The position numbers and the translations under genes were made by a program. The notes under the pieces were generated by a model. The model saw nothing but the letters and a program-made list of their open reading frames with translations. It was not told where the DNA came from and ran no database searches. A stretch of DNA of 64,000 nucleotides from Coriaria nepalensis (lineage: Eukaryota; Streptophyta; Magnoliopsida; Cucurbitales; Coriariaceae): NCBI GenBank assembly GCA_027186245.1, contig CP114490.1, forward strand, positions 8,068,501 through 8,132,500. Reading direction: 5' to 3'. Within the stretch, counting starts at the first letter, position 1. Each line of letters begins with the position of its first letter. This document shows, in pieces, positions 12,260 to 23,537 of this stretch.

Positions 12260-13510
12260 ATGATATCCTCAATGGAAAAGATATATTTTCCCGTGTTCTC
12301 CTTCATCGTCTTCTTACTAGCTTCTCCTTCTATATCAAATCAAAATATTCCTATTACCATTCTTCTTTCTAGAGGAGATATTCCGGGTCTTTATACGCTC
12401 CCGCTAAATTTTGGAACCCCTGGACAAACTTTGAATTTATATTTTACTACAATCATTAGCTTTGTTTGGTCTCCTTGTGGTTCAAACTATGAATGCCCCA
12501 ATTCCTTTGGAATAGACCCTAAAAAAGTTCCGACATTTGATTCAAACAGCTCTCGTTCTCTAAAATACATGAAATGTAATGATCCGAAATGCTGGTGGAT
12601 TCATGCTAAACGAGCCCATCCTCAGTGTTCAAATTGTAATCCCAACAATTCTAGCACTTGTTTAAAGGATTGTCCGCTTTACGTGTTGGATGAAGGTATA
12701 CTTGGGTCAAATAAGGGTGCGTTAGTATCTGAAACCCTAAGCCTTCCAAACTATATTGTACATGATTTTATATTTGGTTGTTCTCAATCCTCATATGGCC
12801 TACCATATGGCTTTGCCGGATTTGGTCGCGGGCCGGGATCATTGCCATCCCAATTAGGTCTTGAAAAGTTCTCTTATACTTTGTCATGCCATCATACCTC
12901 CCATTCCAGGCTACCCTCATATTATAAAGGCCTTAGCTACACAAGATTTCATAATGTTTCATCTACCATTCATCCAAAATTTCGAAGTTTCTATTACGTA
13001 ATTCTTGAGGAAATTATTGTAGGAAATACACGAATTAAAATTCCGAAAAAACTTCAGGTTCCGAACCAGGAAGGCCATGGTGGAACTACACTAGATGTAG
13101 GCACACCTTTTTCAATACTTGATTCGAAAATTTCGGAACTTGTGGCTCGGGAATTTGTAGAGCAAATAGGAAGGGAGAAATATGTTGACAGCATGGATGA
13201 TTTAGGACCGTGCTTCAAAGTTTATGATGAAAATATTTTTCCAAAGTTAATTTTCAGATTTGCAGGTGATGCAAATTTGGAGTTTCCACTAGAAAACTAT
13301 TTTACCAAGAAATCACGTCAAAGGGACATCTATTGTCTTGCAATGCTAACTTATGTTGATGATCCAAATTTTCACAGGCCAGCGGTTCTTCTAGGGTCTA
13401 TTCAACAAAAGGGTCTTTATATAGAATTTGATCTGAAAAATGAAAGACTAGGATTTCAAAGGAAAGGGATGTTTGAAAAATGTGAAATCAGTTTACAATT
13501 GTCTAAGTAG
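12260..13510 (+). CDS. Aspartic-protease-like protein lacking the first catalytic motif (A1 family)
   Basis: Intronless 416-aa protein with an N-terminal signal peptide (hydrophobic residues about 7-22, ending near SPSIS), so it is probably secreted. The fold is that of plant A1 pepsin-like proteins related to the At4g16563 / nucellin-like group: YTLPLNFGTPGQ at 45-56, a Cys-rich N-lobe, IFGCSQ at 171-176, GFGRGPGSLPSQLG at 187-200 and LGFQRKGM near the C-terminus. The first active-site motif, normally D-T-G-S, reads TTII at 63-66, so the first catalytic Asp is missing. The second reads DVGT (279-282) with Asp279 kept and Ser replaced by Val. It should not be an active protease and may act as a binding or inhibitor-like protein, as in the TAXI/basic-7S-globulin relatives. 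A broken paralogue is at 2455-3173. ATG 12264+8 (Met5) is an alternative start. Confidence 0.88.
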   Translation: MISSMEKIYFPVFSFIVFLLASPSISNQNIPITILLSRGDIPGLYTLPLNFGTPGQTLNLYFTTIISFVWSPCGSNYECPNSFGIDPKKVPTFDSNSSRSLKYMKCNDPKCWWIHAKRAHPQCSNCNPNNSSTCLKDCPLYVLDEGILGSNKGALVSETLSLPNYIVHDFIFGCSQSSYGLPYGFAGFGRGPGSLPSQLGLEKFSYTLSCHHTSHSRLPSYYKGLSYTRFHNVSSTIHPKFRSFYYVILEEIIVGNTRIKIPKKLQVPNQEGHGGTTLDVGTPFSILDSKISELVAREFVEQIGREKYVDSMDDLGPCFKVYDENIFPKLIFRFAGDANLEFPLENYFTKKSRQRDIYCLAMLTYVDDPNFHRPAVLLGSIQQKGLYIEFDLKNERLGFQRKGMFEKCEISLQLSK

Positions 13511-14940
13511 ATTGTTAGGAGTTTTGGAGTTAAAAATTGATATTCTTTAGGTATATGTTCATGCATGTTAAAGGTTTTGTGCCTTTTTCTATATATTTGG
13601 ACTCTTTTGGAAATTGGGATCCACTTGGTTGCTAAACATAGAGTTTGTTTGTAAGTCACTACTATTTATTATCTTCCAATAAAATGTGTTTATGTATTTA
13701 TATTCATTCGCACTAGAAATAGGTGAGATATGAATTAGATGTTAGGATACTTTAACACTGCACTATGTGTTAGAGTTTGTAAGACTTTACACTAATGACA
13801 TATTTTGACGCTCTATATATGTAAGGGAAAAATGAAGATGGAGTCGTGATGTTATCATCCTAATATCTTGACTAAAATCTCAAGGCATGGTATTTCTTAA
13901 ATCTTTGCTTGTTTAGACGAGTAGTTTTTAATAGAAGGTAGGAAGTAGTACAAGCATTTATGCTTGATGTTAAATGTTAATAAGGTCGAGTCATTAGGTA
14001 AGTTTCCTTGACCAAATGATCTAATTAATGTATTTATTATTTCAAGTCTAAATAGTTCAGAATATATTGGACTGTATAATCTTCTCTCAAGTAAATAAAA
14101 ACAACGAGCAATATATTTTTCTAGCAAGCTTTAGAGTTCTTGTTTGGGTTCTTAGCATTCTGCTCTAAACCTATACAATGCTATAGTTTTTACACTCTGG
14201 TCTGGGACAATTTAGGGTTTTAAAGAAATGATATTTTCTTACTTGAAATCATTTTAGAAATGTGGGCGAGAGAACCCCTTGATGGGAAATAATGTTGTTA
14301 TAGACATGATGATTGAATGAGATTAATGCAATTTTAATATGACTATAAGTGAATGTGAATGATCAACATCTCCTTCTAGAATCTCTCAACTTAAGTTTTT
14401 CCCTTTTTTTCTTTCCCATCATTGTAGATAGCTCTTGTTAAGTTAGCCTTTGGACATCTGAAATTCCACTTGTATTTCATCTTAAGAGCTTACAGAATAT
14501 AATTCCAAATTTTCACACTTTCGCCAGATTTAGAAGTTTCTGATCTTTATATTAATTATTCAAATAACAAGCTTCATAAAACCCTTTGGTTTGAATTAGG
14601 ATTGGTAAGGTTTCCTTCAAAGTCTCAAGCACAAACACCTGCGTGTCGCAGACGTTTATTTATATTTATAGAATCTATATATTAAATATATATTTTTTTT
14701 TTTTTTGGCTCACCAAACGGTCTTCGTTGAACTATAGTTATTATTCTGATAAGCTACTATGCATAAACTTATCTTTCTCTTGTAGCTCACCAATTTGACC
14801 TTTCGGTAACTTAGAATATAAAAGAACGACTAAAGCAATTATGTTGAATCGTTGAATATGTAAGATGTATTACAATGAATATATATATGGTTATTATTAT
14901 TGTTGATGTTTAAGGTTAAAAGGAAAATGTGTAATTAATT
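13511..14940. other. Intergenic, no gene recognised
   Basis: The first ~170 bp is the 3' flank of the protease-like gene and is shared with the pseudogene's flank (to about 3500). The remainder is AT-rich with no recognisable coding motif or structural RNA. Confidence 0.4.
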
Positions 14941-15870
14941 GATTTAATTAAGATGAGAGTCCTGAGATATTATGACCATTTATTATTTTCTTGTGTGATT
15001 TTTGCTGCGATTGGGAGATTGTCTTGGCAGGTGCTTTCCTTTGTGGGAGAGTCCTTAATACGCCCCCTCAAGCTTAGTAGGATCAGAGTGACGGTAAGCT
15101 TGTCTCATAGGAATGCGAATTGGGATGCCACAAGAGATTCGATTAATATATTAGCAGGTTGATCTTTTGCCAGAGATGAAGCAGATGCAAAGTTATCGAC
15201 GGACGACTTTCTCGCGAATAAAGTGGATATCAATTGCCACATGTTTCGTTTTAGAATGTTGAACGAGATTGACCGTAAGGTAAGTGACACCAATGTTGTC
15301 GCACCATAAAGTAGGAGGTTTTAGAGAGAAGGTTTTGGATCAAAAAAATTTTATCAGTGGAATTGGCAATGGCTCTGTAATCGGCCTCGATTCTAGAACA
15401 TGCAACGGTTTGTTGCTTGCGAGAGTTCCATGAGATAAGAATTGGTCCGAGATTGAGTAAGTAACTGCCGGGGGAATGCAACTGTTTCTAAAATTAGTTC
15501 AACTTTATTATCTCTTGATTTTATTTCATTTAAATTTGATGCATCTAAGTAACTGTTTGTTGCTCGCAAGAGTTCCATGAGAGTTCCATACAGACGAGAA
15601 GGTAGATGGTGTGAGGACCTATAAAAAGAAATAAAGATGCATCAGATTTGGATGAAATATTAGAACGAAACATAATAACTATGACCTGCAGAAGACGTTA
15701 TTATTGGGCTACGGCCCCAAACATTTGAAAAAAGAAAGGTTTAATTAATTGAGTGAGTTATGAGGGCTTATTATTTTGGTACGTAATTATTACCGTGATA
15801 GAGTGATTATCTTGACTAGTACTTTCCTTGTGGGAGAGTCCTTTCTTTGTGGGAGAGTGTCCTTGAGAAG
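14941..15870 (-). mobile_element. Small, internally deleted copia retrotransposon remnant
   Basis: On the minus strand 15480-15180 encodes the end of a Ty1/copia polyprotein, the RNase H part. Visible motifs are ISWNSRKQQTVACSRIEADY, then LWCDNIGVTYLT and SKTKHVAIDIHFIREKV. Several frameshifts and stops are present. A polypurine tract (GAGGGGGCGTA) lies at about 15068-15058 and is followed by an LTR start (TTAAGGACTCTCCCACA). The same LTR words recur in the same orientation at about 15770-15865, probably the other LTR. Only the 3' tail of the element is left between the LTR pieces. A 28-bp stretch with CGAGAGTTCCATGAGA also occurs twice (near 15419 and 15565). The remnant sits about 300 bp upstream of the second CXE gene. 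Confidence 0.75.
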
Positions 15871-16180
15871 GTAAATACCAACACGATTATCAACTGAAAC
15901 AATCACCAACAGTACACAGGAGGAAGGTATATATATATTTATTTATTTATAAATAAGGAGAGACAATAAAAGAATGGTAGATACTGACCGAAAGACGAAA
16001 GAAGAGTAGGTCCACAACCAAAAATTCTTTAAATTATTCCCTCTATGTATAACAGTTTATCTTATATCAATCACAAACCCAAGAACCACCTCCTACCTCT
16101 CTTATGTATATTAGTTCCAGTGTTCCACTCCATCAAATTAGGTCAGAGTTTTATCTTATTACTTCTAGACTTCACGCTTA

Positions 16181-17086
16181 ATGGCGGCATCCTCCGATGA
16201 GATCGTCCATAAATTCCGCTTCTTCCACGTGTACAAAGACGGTCGGACTCAGTTCTTCTTTCCCCCTCATAAAACAATCCCACCATACGACGATCCAATT
16301 ACAGGAGTCCGATCCAAAGATGTAGTGATCTCATCCGAACCGTCCATCTCTGCCCGTATTTTTCTTCCCGAAATATCCAACCCCACCCAGAAACTCCCCC
16401 TTCTATTCTATATCCATGGTGGCGGGTTCAGCATGCTATCCGCTTTTGCTCCAGAGTACCATAGTTTGGTAAGCACTGTCGTCCACAAAGCTAACGTCAT
16501 AGCCGTTTCTGTAGAGTACGGGCTGTTCCCGAGCCGGCCGATACCTGCTTGCTATGATGATTCATGGGCCGCGCTTCAATGGGTCGCGTCCCATGTGGGT
16601 GGAAACGGGCCGGACTCGTGGCTGAATGATCATGCCGATTTGGGACGGGTTGTCATTGCGGGGGATAGTGCCGGAGGGAACATATCGCATACCTTGACGG
16701 TTCGGGTAGGGTCAATCGGGTTACCCGGAGTAAATGTGGAAGGGGTGGGGTTGATCCATCCGTATTTTGGCGGGACGGATGATGATCAGATGTGGTTGTA
16801 CATGTATCCAGGGAATGGGGGCCTTACTGATCCAAAGCTGAAACCGGCTGTAGAGGATCTGGCGAATCTGAAGTGTGAGAGGATTCTGATCTTTGTGGCG
16901 GAGAAGGATCATTTGTTGGTGGTGGGGAAGAATTATTATGAGGAGTTGAAGAAAAGTGGGTGGGAGGGAAAAGTGGAAATTGTTGAGAATGTAGGGGAAC
17001 AGCATTGCTTCCATATTCGTGACCCCACTTATGAGAAAGCTGTGGAGCTGGTTGAGAAGTTTTGTTCTTTTATAAACAATGATTGA
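16181..17086 (+). CDS. Class-I carboxylesterase (CXE), second copy
   Basis: Intronless 301-aa alpha/beta-hydrolase, paralogous to the gene at 1408-2319 and collinear along its length (for example FYIHGGGF against IYIHGGAF, and GNGPDSWLND against GNGPESLLND). The oxyanion motif HGGG is at 79-82. The nucleophile Ser163 is in GDSAG at 161-165. Asp243 (AEKDHL) and His275 (EQHCFHI) complete the likely triad. No signal peptide is visible. One notable divergence is the family block YRLAPEHP, here YGLFPSRP (113-120), which replaces a normally conserved Arg and the PEH. This region lines the active-site pocket in the family, so substrate choice may differ. Start ATG 16181 gives the expected N-terminus. 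A copia remnant ends about 300 bp upstream. Confidence 0.95.
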   Translation: MAASSDEIVHKFRFFHVYKDGRTQFFFPPHKTIPPYDDPITGVRSKDVVISSEPSISARIFLPEISNPTQKLPLLFYIHGGGFSMLSAFAPEYHSLVSTVVHKANVIAVSVEYGLFPSRPIPACYDDSWAALQWVASHVGGNGPDSWLNDHADLGRVVIAGDSAGGNISHTLTVRVGSIGLPGVNVEGVGLIHPYFGGTDDDQMWLYMYPGNGGLTDPKLKPAVEDLANLKCERILIFVAEKDHLLVVGKNYYEELKKSGWEGKVEIVENVGEQHCFHIRDPTYEKAVELVEKFCSFINND

Positions 17087-17718
17087 TCAGTCCTTATTTT
17101 GATTAATAATTTGCTGATTTTCAAACTTGTGTTTAGCTGTTTGCTATGATAAAAATAATATTTTTCTTTTGGGTTTCGCTTGGTGAGTTTCGTTTAGAGT
17201 ATTAAAATTGTATAATTTCTTACAAATTTAATAGCCTAATGGGATGAATGAATGATACTACGTGCTTTTCTCTTACTTGTAGCGCAATGGCGGATTGACG
17301 GAAAAAAAAAATTGTTAAAATTTGTATAAAGGTGGTGAGAAAATAAGTAAAAGAATATAAATAAAATTTTGAAAAAAATATATATATTATTTTTAAATTG
17401 AGATTGAAAAAATATTATTTAATAAAGATTATTAATTTATTAAATATTAATAAATCAAAATTTTATTATAATCTTAATATATTTTCAACTAATTCAATAC
17501 TCTAATTCGACTTAGCATCGACATAAAATTTATCCCTTTAAGGAATATAATAAAATTTTAATAAATTAATTAAATAATATTTTTAATTCTAAATTAAATA
17601 TAAAAAATTATATTTTCTATATTATTTAATATTTTATTAAAGTAATAAATTTTCTTACTTCTAAAAATATTAATTTAAGTGAAGTTCTAGTTTATTAACT
17701 TTACTATTTTAGTTATAT

Positions 17719-17776
<58 letters not shown>

Positions 17777-18767
17777 TAGCATAAAGTAAGTTGTGACATC
17801 AGATTTTTTTCACAGAAGCGTCCAAATTGCAATAATGCAATTTGAACTCTCTGTTTTTGGGATAATATAATGAGTTCGTGTAAGTATTTATAGTGTAGGA
17901 TTATAAGACTTTTAAGATAGTTTAATCTCTCATTAATTTAGTGTTTTTTTTTTTTCTTCTTATGGGTCGGGTCCTCTATAAAAATCACACATGGTCTTGT
18001 TGGAAAAAGGAATAGCGATCAGATAACGTTGAATTAACACTATTTGTTAACTTATTATATCTCTCAATTTTTTTAACGGTTCAATATTATTATTAATATT
18101 TTTGAAATATTATATTTTGATCTTTAGAGTCAAACTTTTATAATGAACAGCCTATGAAAATCACCTCTAAACTTTAATAAATACTTAAATTAACACATGT
18201 CACTTCAAGAACATCAATAGTTAAGAAGGAAAAATGAAGAACTAAAACAACATATTTTAACTTCAATTTGTGAGTTAAGTTACAAATCAATATTTAGGAT
18301 ATAAATCAATATAATTTAAGAGAATTTAACGAAATGATCAAATCAAATCCTAAATTATTTAATTATGATAAATATTAAAATGAGTTCTTAATCAATATTC
18401 AAATCCAATTATCTCTAAGTATACTATCAGACCCGGCAGTTATCAATCGATGATTTACTAAAACTCTAAAGGGTCGTTAGTAATTATCAGAAACCAATGA
18501 CTTCTGTATTGAAAATGATCGAGAGTCTCCATTCTATAGTATTTGTGTTTGACATTACATAATTCATAGATGGGACAAAACACATCCAGACATATTGTAG
18601 TACCTTTAAAAACATGGTACATTTTTATTAACCACAACTTAAAATTTTTTGATTAAGAACTCATGAGAAGGATAGAAATCAATTTGAAAGAAAAGAAAAC
18701 TCCATCAAATTTTCTTCAACTTGGAAAGCTACTAAACACATATGCCTTATAGGTTCCCAATCGTTCG
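17087..18767. other. AT-rich intergenic region
   Basis: No gene seen on either strand. The region holds the TAA microsatellite at 17721-17775 and low-complexity AT sequence. The part from 18400 to 18767 precedes the 3' end of the cupredoxin gene and may include its 3' untranslated region. Confidence 0.4.
17721..17775 (+). repeat. (TAA)n microsatellite
   Basis: About 18 uninterrupted TAA units. It is a likely length-polymorphic locus. Confidence 0.95.
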
Positions 18768-19686
18768 TCAATTATTCCATCCCCGGAAAGAAGGGATAAC
18801 AAAGAACTTCATAGTTCCATTTCTGCAATGAAATCCACCCCGTTCGCCGCAAGCAAAGAAGTAAGGCTGCCACTTCTTTAGCACAAACTTGAAGCCATCT
18901 CCGCCTCCTTGTGTCGGATTTGCCACCATCTTCCCCTTCTTTATATCACATCTCATGAAGCTCCACCAGTCTGGTAGCAAATACACGCTGTGTGGAAAAC
19001 TTGTGCTGCTTGGTGGGTCAAACTTAAACACTGCATTAACCATGCACCATTTTTATATTGACATTGTTCTTAAGCATCACATGAGTTTAATCTATATATG
19101 TTAATTCTACAATCAAATAGAGAGAATGGAGAATGCCAATTTAGGCAGAATTAATGTATGATATTAAGATTAACGAAAATAATGAAGCATTATTTCTCAG
19201 CATAACTAAACAATACTGTAAGGCAGACTATGTTCAACGTACGAGTCAATAAATGAATCAGATGTTATATTATATTATGTTGTTTGCATATCGATATAGA
19301 GAATTTTGTATGCATACATAGAGATAATTTATATTTAACCTTCCAGTTATATATATATCCGATTTCTATTAACTTGTACCCAATTTAAAAATGGATTAAA
19401 TCAATACAAAAATTTCTCTCCAATATAGTAAAAATGGGAACGTACCAAGAGTGTCATTGAGGTAAAAAGGACCATTTTGCAGTGCCCAAGCTGTGTAGTC
19501 AAAGCCGAAGTTCCATTTTTGGGAATCACCACCAACAGCAATCTTGCTGGACTTTTGTGGCGGATACTTTGGATGATTGAAGGAGTACCAATCACTGCCG
19601 TTGAACAAGGATTTGCTGGCAAAACTAACTCCAAACATCAAACATAGTGACATGAACATCATTGCTTGCGCATATATTGAAGCCAT
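18768..19686 (-). CDS. Secreted plastocyanin-like (cupredoxin) protein, two exons
   Basis: Exons on the minus strand are 19686-19446 and 19030-18768, giving 167 aa. The 415-bp intron is GT-AG and joins DTL to VFKF exactly as in other plastocyanin-like domains. A signal peptide covers about residues 1-23. The cupredoxin domain runs from about 49 (IAVGGDSQKWNFGFDY) to 160. Candidate copper ligands are His94 (FPHSV), Cys141 (FACGERGG), His148 (GFHCRNG) and possibly Met154. Cys108 and Cys149 could form the usual disulfide. The ligand loop CGERGGFHCRNGTM is two residues longer between Cys and His than the common CG-x-x-GHC of phytocyanins. The distinctive YLLPDWWSF replaces the usual loop after the first His. 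There is no C-terminal GPI signal, so it is probably apoplastic. Function is unknown; small blue-copper proteins of this type act in cell-wall redox or signalling. A pseudogene copy lies head to head at 21272-21902. Confidence 0.88.
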
Positions 19687-19772
19687 TTCTTAGGTATGTT
19701 TATAATCCCTATAAGTTGTACTACTTGAGGAAGACAAGTAAATTTGATGTTGCAATGAATGATTAAGTGGGG

Positions 19773-19780
19773 TTTATATA
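19773..19780 (-). promoter_or_regulatory. TATA box of the cupredoxin gene
   Basis: On the minus strand TATATAAA lies 87-94 bp upstream of the ATG at 19686, a standard plant spacing. It is embedded in a CCCCAC...CCCCAC context. Confidence 0.6.
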
Positions 19781-19786
19781 GTGGGG

Positions 19787-21271
19787 GTCAGAGAGAGAAT
19801 TAGATGATCATTAGTGCTAAATCACCAAATTGGAGTAGGTAAGAAGTGCAATAACTTTGTACCTCCTATTTCAAAGGTCTCCACTACTACCATCATTTTT
19901 TTCAACTTGGGTTTCTAACTGTGATTCCATAGAAATTGATAATTTGATTTTCATCATTTTATGGCTTCTAGTTTCTTTGTTCTTTCTCTTGTTTATTAAC
20001 TTATGTATTTATATTTTAAACCTTTTTTTCTTAACATTTTCTTTTGCTTATAGAGAGAAAGGAAATATGAATTGTCACCATAGGATTGTGCCTTTTGGAT
20101 AGGAACTTGGATGTAGTTACATCTAGAATGACAAGATCTATAGAGAGCCTATTATGTCATCAAAAACGCTGTCATTAAGCAATATCAACACTCTAGAAGA
20201 GCTTCTCTCAATTTGAGAAGCGTGCCTATTATGGATAATTGACGTATGGAGTAATCGATTAGACTAAAAATTTTCCGAAGGAATTTTATGAAGTTATATG
20301 TACACATATCACTTATCATAGTTCCTGCCGGGCACCACGTCTAATATCACATATTTGAATATTATAAACTGTAATATGAGAGAAAAATAACATTTTTTTT
20401 TTTTAATCTCGAAGAAGATTTGCACACGTGCAGTATTTTCTACAGAAATAGTTTGACCTGTTCAATTGTCAGTGAGAGTTAATGGCCACAAAGTAATAAT
20501 GTAAGGAAGTAATGCGACTTCAACGGAAACTTAGTTTGACCCGAATCATAGGTTTCGGAAATTAAGAGGGTCTTTGGAAACAATATTAATGGGAATAATA
20601 CCAACTAATGTGTGACACGATGATGGGTTTAAGCGTATGTTAAGTTGATATTAAGTATTCTTAAAAAAAAAAAAAAAAAAAATTTCTTATATGCATATAT
20701 ATGAATAGAGTATATGATACATTAAATTCATTATAATTATTATAAATATTATAATAAAATTTAATTATTACATGATCATATATTATATATATATATATAT
20801 ATATATCTTCTTAAATATGTTCATCTGTTATATTCATAGAAAGAGTTATTACATATTTAAACTACATAAATTAAATTAACACAAATACCAAATATGGAAA
20901 TTAAAATGTGATTCAATTTCAATGGAAACTCTATTAGAAACACAAATCAAATAATGACATTAAGTGGTAAAGGCTTTGAACTAGGGAGTACAAAATTTAC
21001 TCCCCCTCATATTCAGTGGCAGAAGTTGAGGATGGACAAAAATTTAAAAATAATTTATAAAATAATTGAATTTATAATTTATAAAAATAATTTATAAACC
21101 TCATTTAACTTTATCGAGTTAGCTCAACTGTTCATGAAGTTAGGGGTTCGAATTTTTCTTGAAATAAAATTATAAAAAAATAAACTTCATTTACTAATTC
21201 GTTTAAAACATCACAGCTTCCATTATCTTCATCAATCAGTACAACTTTTTATTGAAGCGGAAATAATCAAA
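19787..21271. other. Intergenic space between the two cupredoxin copies
   Basis: No gene recognised. It contains a long A run at 20664-20681, a (TA)n tract at 20784-20806 and AT-rich sequence. It would hold both divergent promoters if the second copy were still expressed. Confidence 0.4.
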
Positions 21272-21902
21272 ATGGCTTCAAAAGACGCAGAAATAGCAGT
21301 AATCTTCATGTGACTAAGTTTGTTTTTGGGAGTTGTTAGGGCTCACAAAACTTCGTACAACTACAGTGATTGGTATTCCTTCAATCATCCAAAACATCCC
21401 CAGCAAACATGAAGGGAGAGATCATCGTTAGTGGCGATTCTCGGAAATGGAACTTCGGCATTGACTATACAACTCGGGAACTCAAAAATGGCCTCTTTTA
21501 CCTCAATGGCACTCTTGGTAAGATGTCATTATTCATGTATAAATTCAATATGTATATATACAACTTTCCATTAATGTTGTAAATAATACATTGATGTAAT
21601 TATAGTAAATGGTAGCTAATGCAGTATTCAAGTTCAATGCACCAAGCACCACCACATTTCCACATACCGTCTACTTGCTACCTAATTGGTGGAGCTTCGT
21701 AAACTGTGATATGAGAGGGGGAAGATGGCTGCTAATTGGACGCAAGGTGGCAGAGACGGGAGTTTATGCTAAAAAGGTGGCAGCAGCCTTACTACTTTAC
21801 TTGCAGCAAGCGCAACGGATTTCATTGCAGAAATGGAACCATGAAGTTCTTTGTCATCCCTGCTTTTCAAGGATGGAACAAGGGGGTTGATGAATTGATA
21901 TC
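21272..21902 (+). pseudogene. Broken cupredoxin copy, paralogue of 18768-19686
   Basis: Exon 1 would be 21272-21517 and exon 2 from 21625, with a 107-bp GT-AG intron at the same place as in the intact gene. Several defects are visible. A TGA at 21311-21313 stops the signal peptide after 13 codons. The frame shifts near 21397-21405, after the NHPKHP stretch. Two further frame changes occur in exon 2, around 21716-21730 and 21765-21775. The stop codon matching that of the intact gene is also lost. Clearly recognisable blocks are SGDSRKWNFGIDYTTRELKN, VFKFNAPSTTTFPHTVYLLP and GFHCRNGTMKFFVIPAFQGW. The damage suggests it is no longer functional, though the splice sites remain. Confidence 0.87.
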
Positions 21903-23537
21903 TATATATGTAGACATGGCCTTACTCATTTTATTTAACCTTTTTCCCCTTAAGATTTGGTTTCTGTTCGTTCAAGTCGGTTTTGATCATAGTTTTATGA
22001 GTTACTCAATAAGTAACGAAAATTTGTTGAATAAACTTGTACCTATTTGGATCCTAATACTTTTTCTAATGAAATCTCTACCACCACATAGATTCAATGT
22101 AACCTTTTTGCCTTCTTCACCATTTTGTTTTTGTTAGATATAATCATTTAATTGTATTTTGTAATTTTTTTTTTTTTTTTTTAAGTCCATTATCTCCACT
22201 TTAGTTCTTGTTGTCCAATAAAATCATTTTATTTTAATAGATTCTTATATATATTTCCTTACTTCAAATAAATAAAATCTCAATACCTCATAATATGCTT
22301 TTTAATTTCATCTCTCCTTTTTATTTTTTAACCTTTAATTGTTTCATTTTTTTTATTTTTTGTTTCTTATGATCGTTTGATCATATATATATATAATTGT
22401 ATATGCATATGAATGTTTAAGCAATCGCTATTAATAAGAAAATAATGAAAAGAGAAAAAAGTAATGGAACTTTATAAATTTATAATTCTGCATGCATTAA
22501 TCACTGCTATCATGAAAACTTGATTGAACATGTTATCGAAAAACGTTGCAATCTAATTTGATATACTTGAAAACGAGATTGAAGGCAATATGAAGGGCAA
22601 ACTGACTATCGCAATGTAACTGAAGTAGACAATCAATGTGATAGCCAAGCTCCTTGAAAGATTTGTAAAATTCATACTAGTTCACATGAAGTGGAGGTTA
22701 TATAGCCCTATACTCAGCTTAGTTGAAGAATGAGATATAACATGCTATATTTTACATGTTTGCTTAGTAAAGGGTTAAATTAGTTTAATCAAGAATATGT
22801 CAAGTCTTAAGGAAGCGATAACATGGGTGGGACAAAGATAAATATTGTAAAATCTTTGATAAATTAATGACTTTGGGATAAGAAAAATTTATTAGTTTAG
22901 CAGAATATTAAATTATTACAAGATTAATAATTTATCCATTCATTAATTTTTCAATATATTTATAATTTATTAACTTTATTTAGAACCAAATTAATTATGA
23001 AAATGTACCTTGGTAAATATTAAAAAAAAAAAAAAAAGGTCCACCATACCTTAATCATGACAATATAAATCACAAATTATCACATTCAGTTCAAGGTTTG
23101 ATTGTTCCATATTCATTACCAAAAATTTATTATAGTAAATCGAGCATAATATTTACTACAAATGTCTAAACTCGTTGAGGTTTCAATAGAAAGATAAGAG
23201 AAAAACTTACAACTTTTATGTTAAAAACTTTGCCCTAAAATATCATTATTCTGAAAGAAATTGCATCAGAAGTAATAGGTCAAAAAAAGTTCTTTAGAAA
23301 ATAAGATTGTAAGTCTTTTCTATTTACTAAAGAAGAACAATTAAAGAGGCAGAGGCTATTCTTCATTCAAATAAAGATTGATTCTCATCTCAAAGGTATA
23401 AGGAAATCAACAATGAAAGATGAAATGTGCAAATCATTATGTGAATATAATAAAAAGAATTCAAGTAGCACTCAAAAACATATACAACAGAGGGTTCAGA
23501 TAGCACTAAAAAACAATTACAACAAGACAAAAAAAAA
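21903..23537. other. AT-rich intergenic region
   Basis: No gene seen. T and A homopolymers occur near 22167-22182 and 23022-23037. Some of 23400-23537 may belong to the Tigger-like element that follows. Confidence 0.4.
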
